Positions 4,890 to 5,119 of a DNA stretch of 5,119 nucleotides are shown here, piece after piece. Each line of letters begins with the position of its first letter. Within the stretch, counting starts at the first letter, position 1. The notes below the pieces were generated by a model. That model saw only the letters and a list, made by a program, of their open reading frames with translations, made no database searches and was not told the DNA's origin. Source of the stretch: JBILVQ01 sp044370375 (GTDB lineage Bacteria > Bacteroidota > Bacteroidia > UBA4408). The stretch lies in NCBI GenBank assembly GCA_044370375.1, contig JBILVQ010000221.1, positions 1 to 5,119 on the forward strand. The letters run 5' to 3'. A program made the position numbers and the translations under genes.

Positions 4890-5119
4890 ATGACAACTGC
4901 TCAATATTTTAAAATTTATGCTGTTTTTGCACTGGCTGCTGCTTTGTTGGTGGCCTTGCTGAGCCGGGTGTTGCCCGGTGGTGCGCCTCCGCAAATGTGG
5001 TGGGGTGTTTTTGGTTTTTTCTTGATGCTGAATCCTATTTTGCATTGGGTGATGATGGGAAAAAACCCTGAAAACGGACAAGCCTTTGTTCGTAGGTTTA
5101 TGTTAACCACCACCCTAAA
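4890..5119 (+). CDS. Small membrane protein, 3' end cut off by the window; possibly AtpI-like
   Basis: An open frame starts at ATG 4890 and is still open at the window end, giving 76 complete codons. The translation begins MTTAQYFKIYAVFALAAALL and contains a first hydrophobic segment (about 9-24), a Pro/Gly-rich turn (VLPGGAPP, 25-32) and a second aromatic-rich segment (WWGVFGFFLMLNPILHWVMM, about 34-53). A polar stretch, GKNPENGQAFVRRF, follows. No signal-peptide cleavage site is seen. I do not recognise the family from sequence alone. Its position after atpZ matches the unnamed membrane protein that, from memory, lies between atpZ and atpB in Bacteroidota, so an AtpI-like role is a reasonable guess. 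No promoter is evident between the terminator-like hairpin and this start. Confidence 0.65.
   Translation, partial: MTTAQYFKIYAVFALAAALLVALLSRVLPGGAPPQMWWGVFGFFLMLNPILHWVMMGKNPENGQAFVRRFMLTTTL

Noticed and set aside
1..5119. A novel defence, mobile or CRISPR-like system
   Set aside because: All sizeable genes are recognisable housekeeping or envelope families. There are no spaced repeat arrays, transposase or integrase genes, tRNA or attachment-site duplications, or toxin-antitoxin-like gene pairs.

Overview
This window looks like ordinary chromosomal sequence from a member of the Bacteroidota. Three things support that. Several genes are preceded by the Bacteroidota -7 promoter box (TAnnTTTG). 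Translation starts sit behind A-rich leaders rather than strong Shine-Dalgarno sequences. The right end has a bactofilin - AtpZ - small membrane protein order that, from memory, precedes the ATP synthase genes in this phylum. All assignments come from reading motifs by eye; no database search was run.

Layout. (1) 96-566 (+): a small SRPBCC-fold protein of unknown ligand. (2) 567-873: about 300 bases with no convincing gene, holding a T-rich tract flanked by a 7-bp inverted repeat and then a candidate promoter. (3) 874-1641 (+): a FrnE/DsbA-type thioredoxin-fold protein whose N-terminus is a lipoprotein signal peptide. (4) 1642-1887: a convergent intergenic region with a compact repeat element, made of a 14-base direct repeat flanking a long AT-rich hairpin plus further complementary segments. 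(5) 1888-2496 (-): an Nfu-type iron-sulfur cluster scaffold/carrier. (6) 2497-2617: a short divergent promoter region in which the two -7 boxes face away from each other 24 bases apart. (7) 2618-4189 (+): full-length L-aspartate oxidase, NadB. (8) 4238-4666 and 4626-4862 (+): a bactofilin and an AtpZ/AtpI-type two-helix membrane protein, overlapping by 41 bases, followed by an intrinsic-terminator-like hairpin on the atpZ stop codon. (9) 4890 to the window end (+): the start of a further small membrane protein, cut off by the window edge.

How the genes relate. NadB makes iminoaspartate for quinolinate and NAD synthesis. The next enzyme, NadA, is a [4Fe-4S] protein, so a divergently transcribed Fe-S carrier beside nadB is functionally plausible, though NadA is not in the window. 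The bactofilin-atpZ-membrane protein cluster probably leads into the F-type ATP synthase genes to the right. I found no mobile element, CRISPR array, tRNA, rRNA or defence system. The points most worth checking are the repeat element at 1724-1837, the terminator/attenuator-like hairpin inside the probable ATP synthase leader, and the lipoprotein form of a normally cytoplasmic oxidoreductase family.
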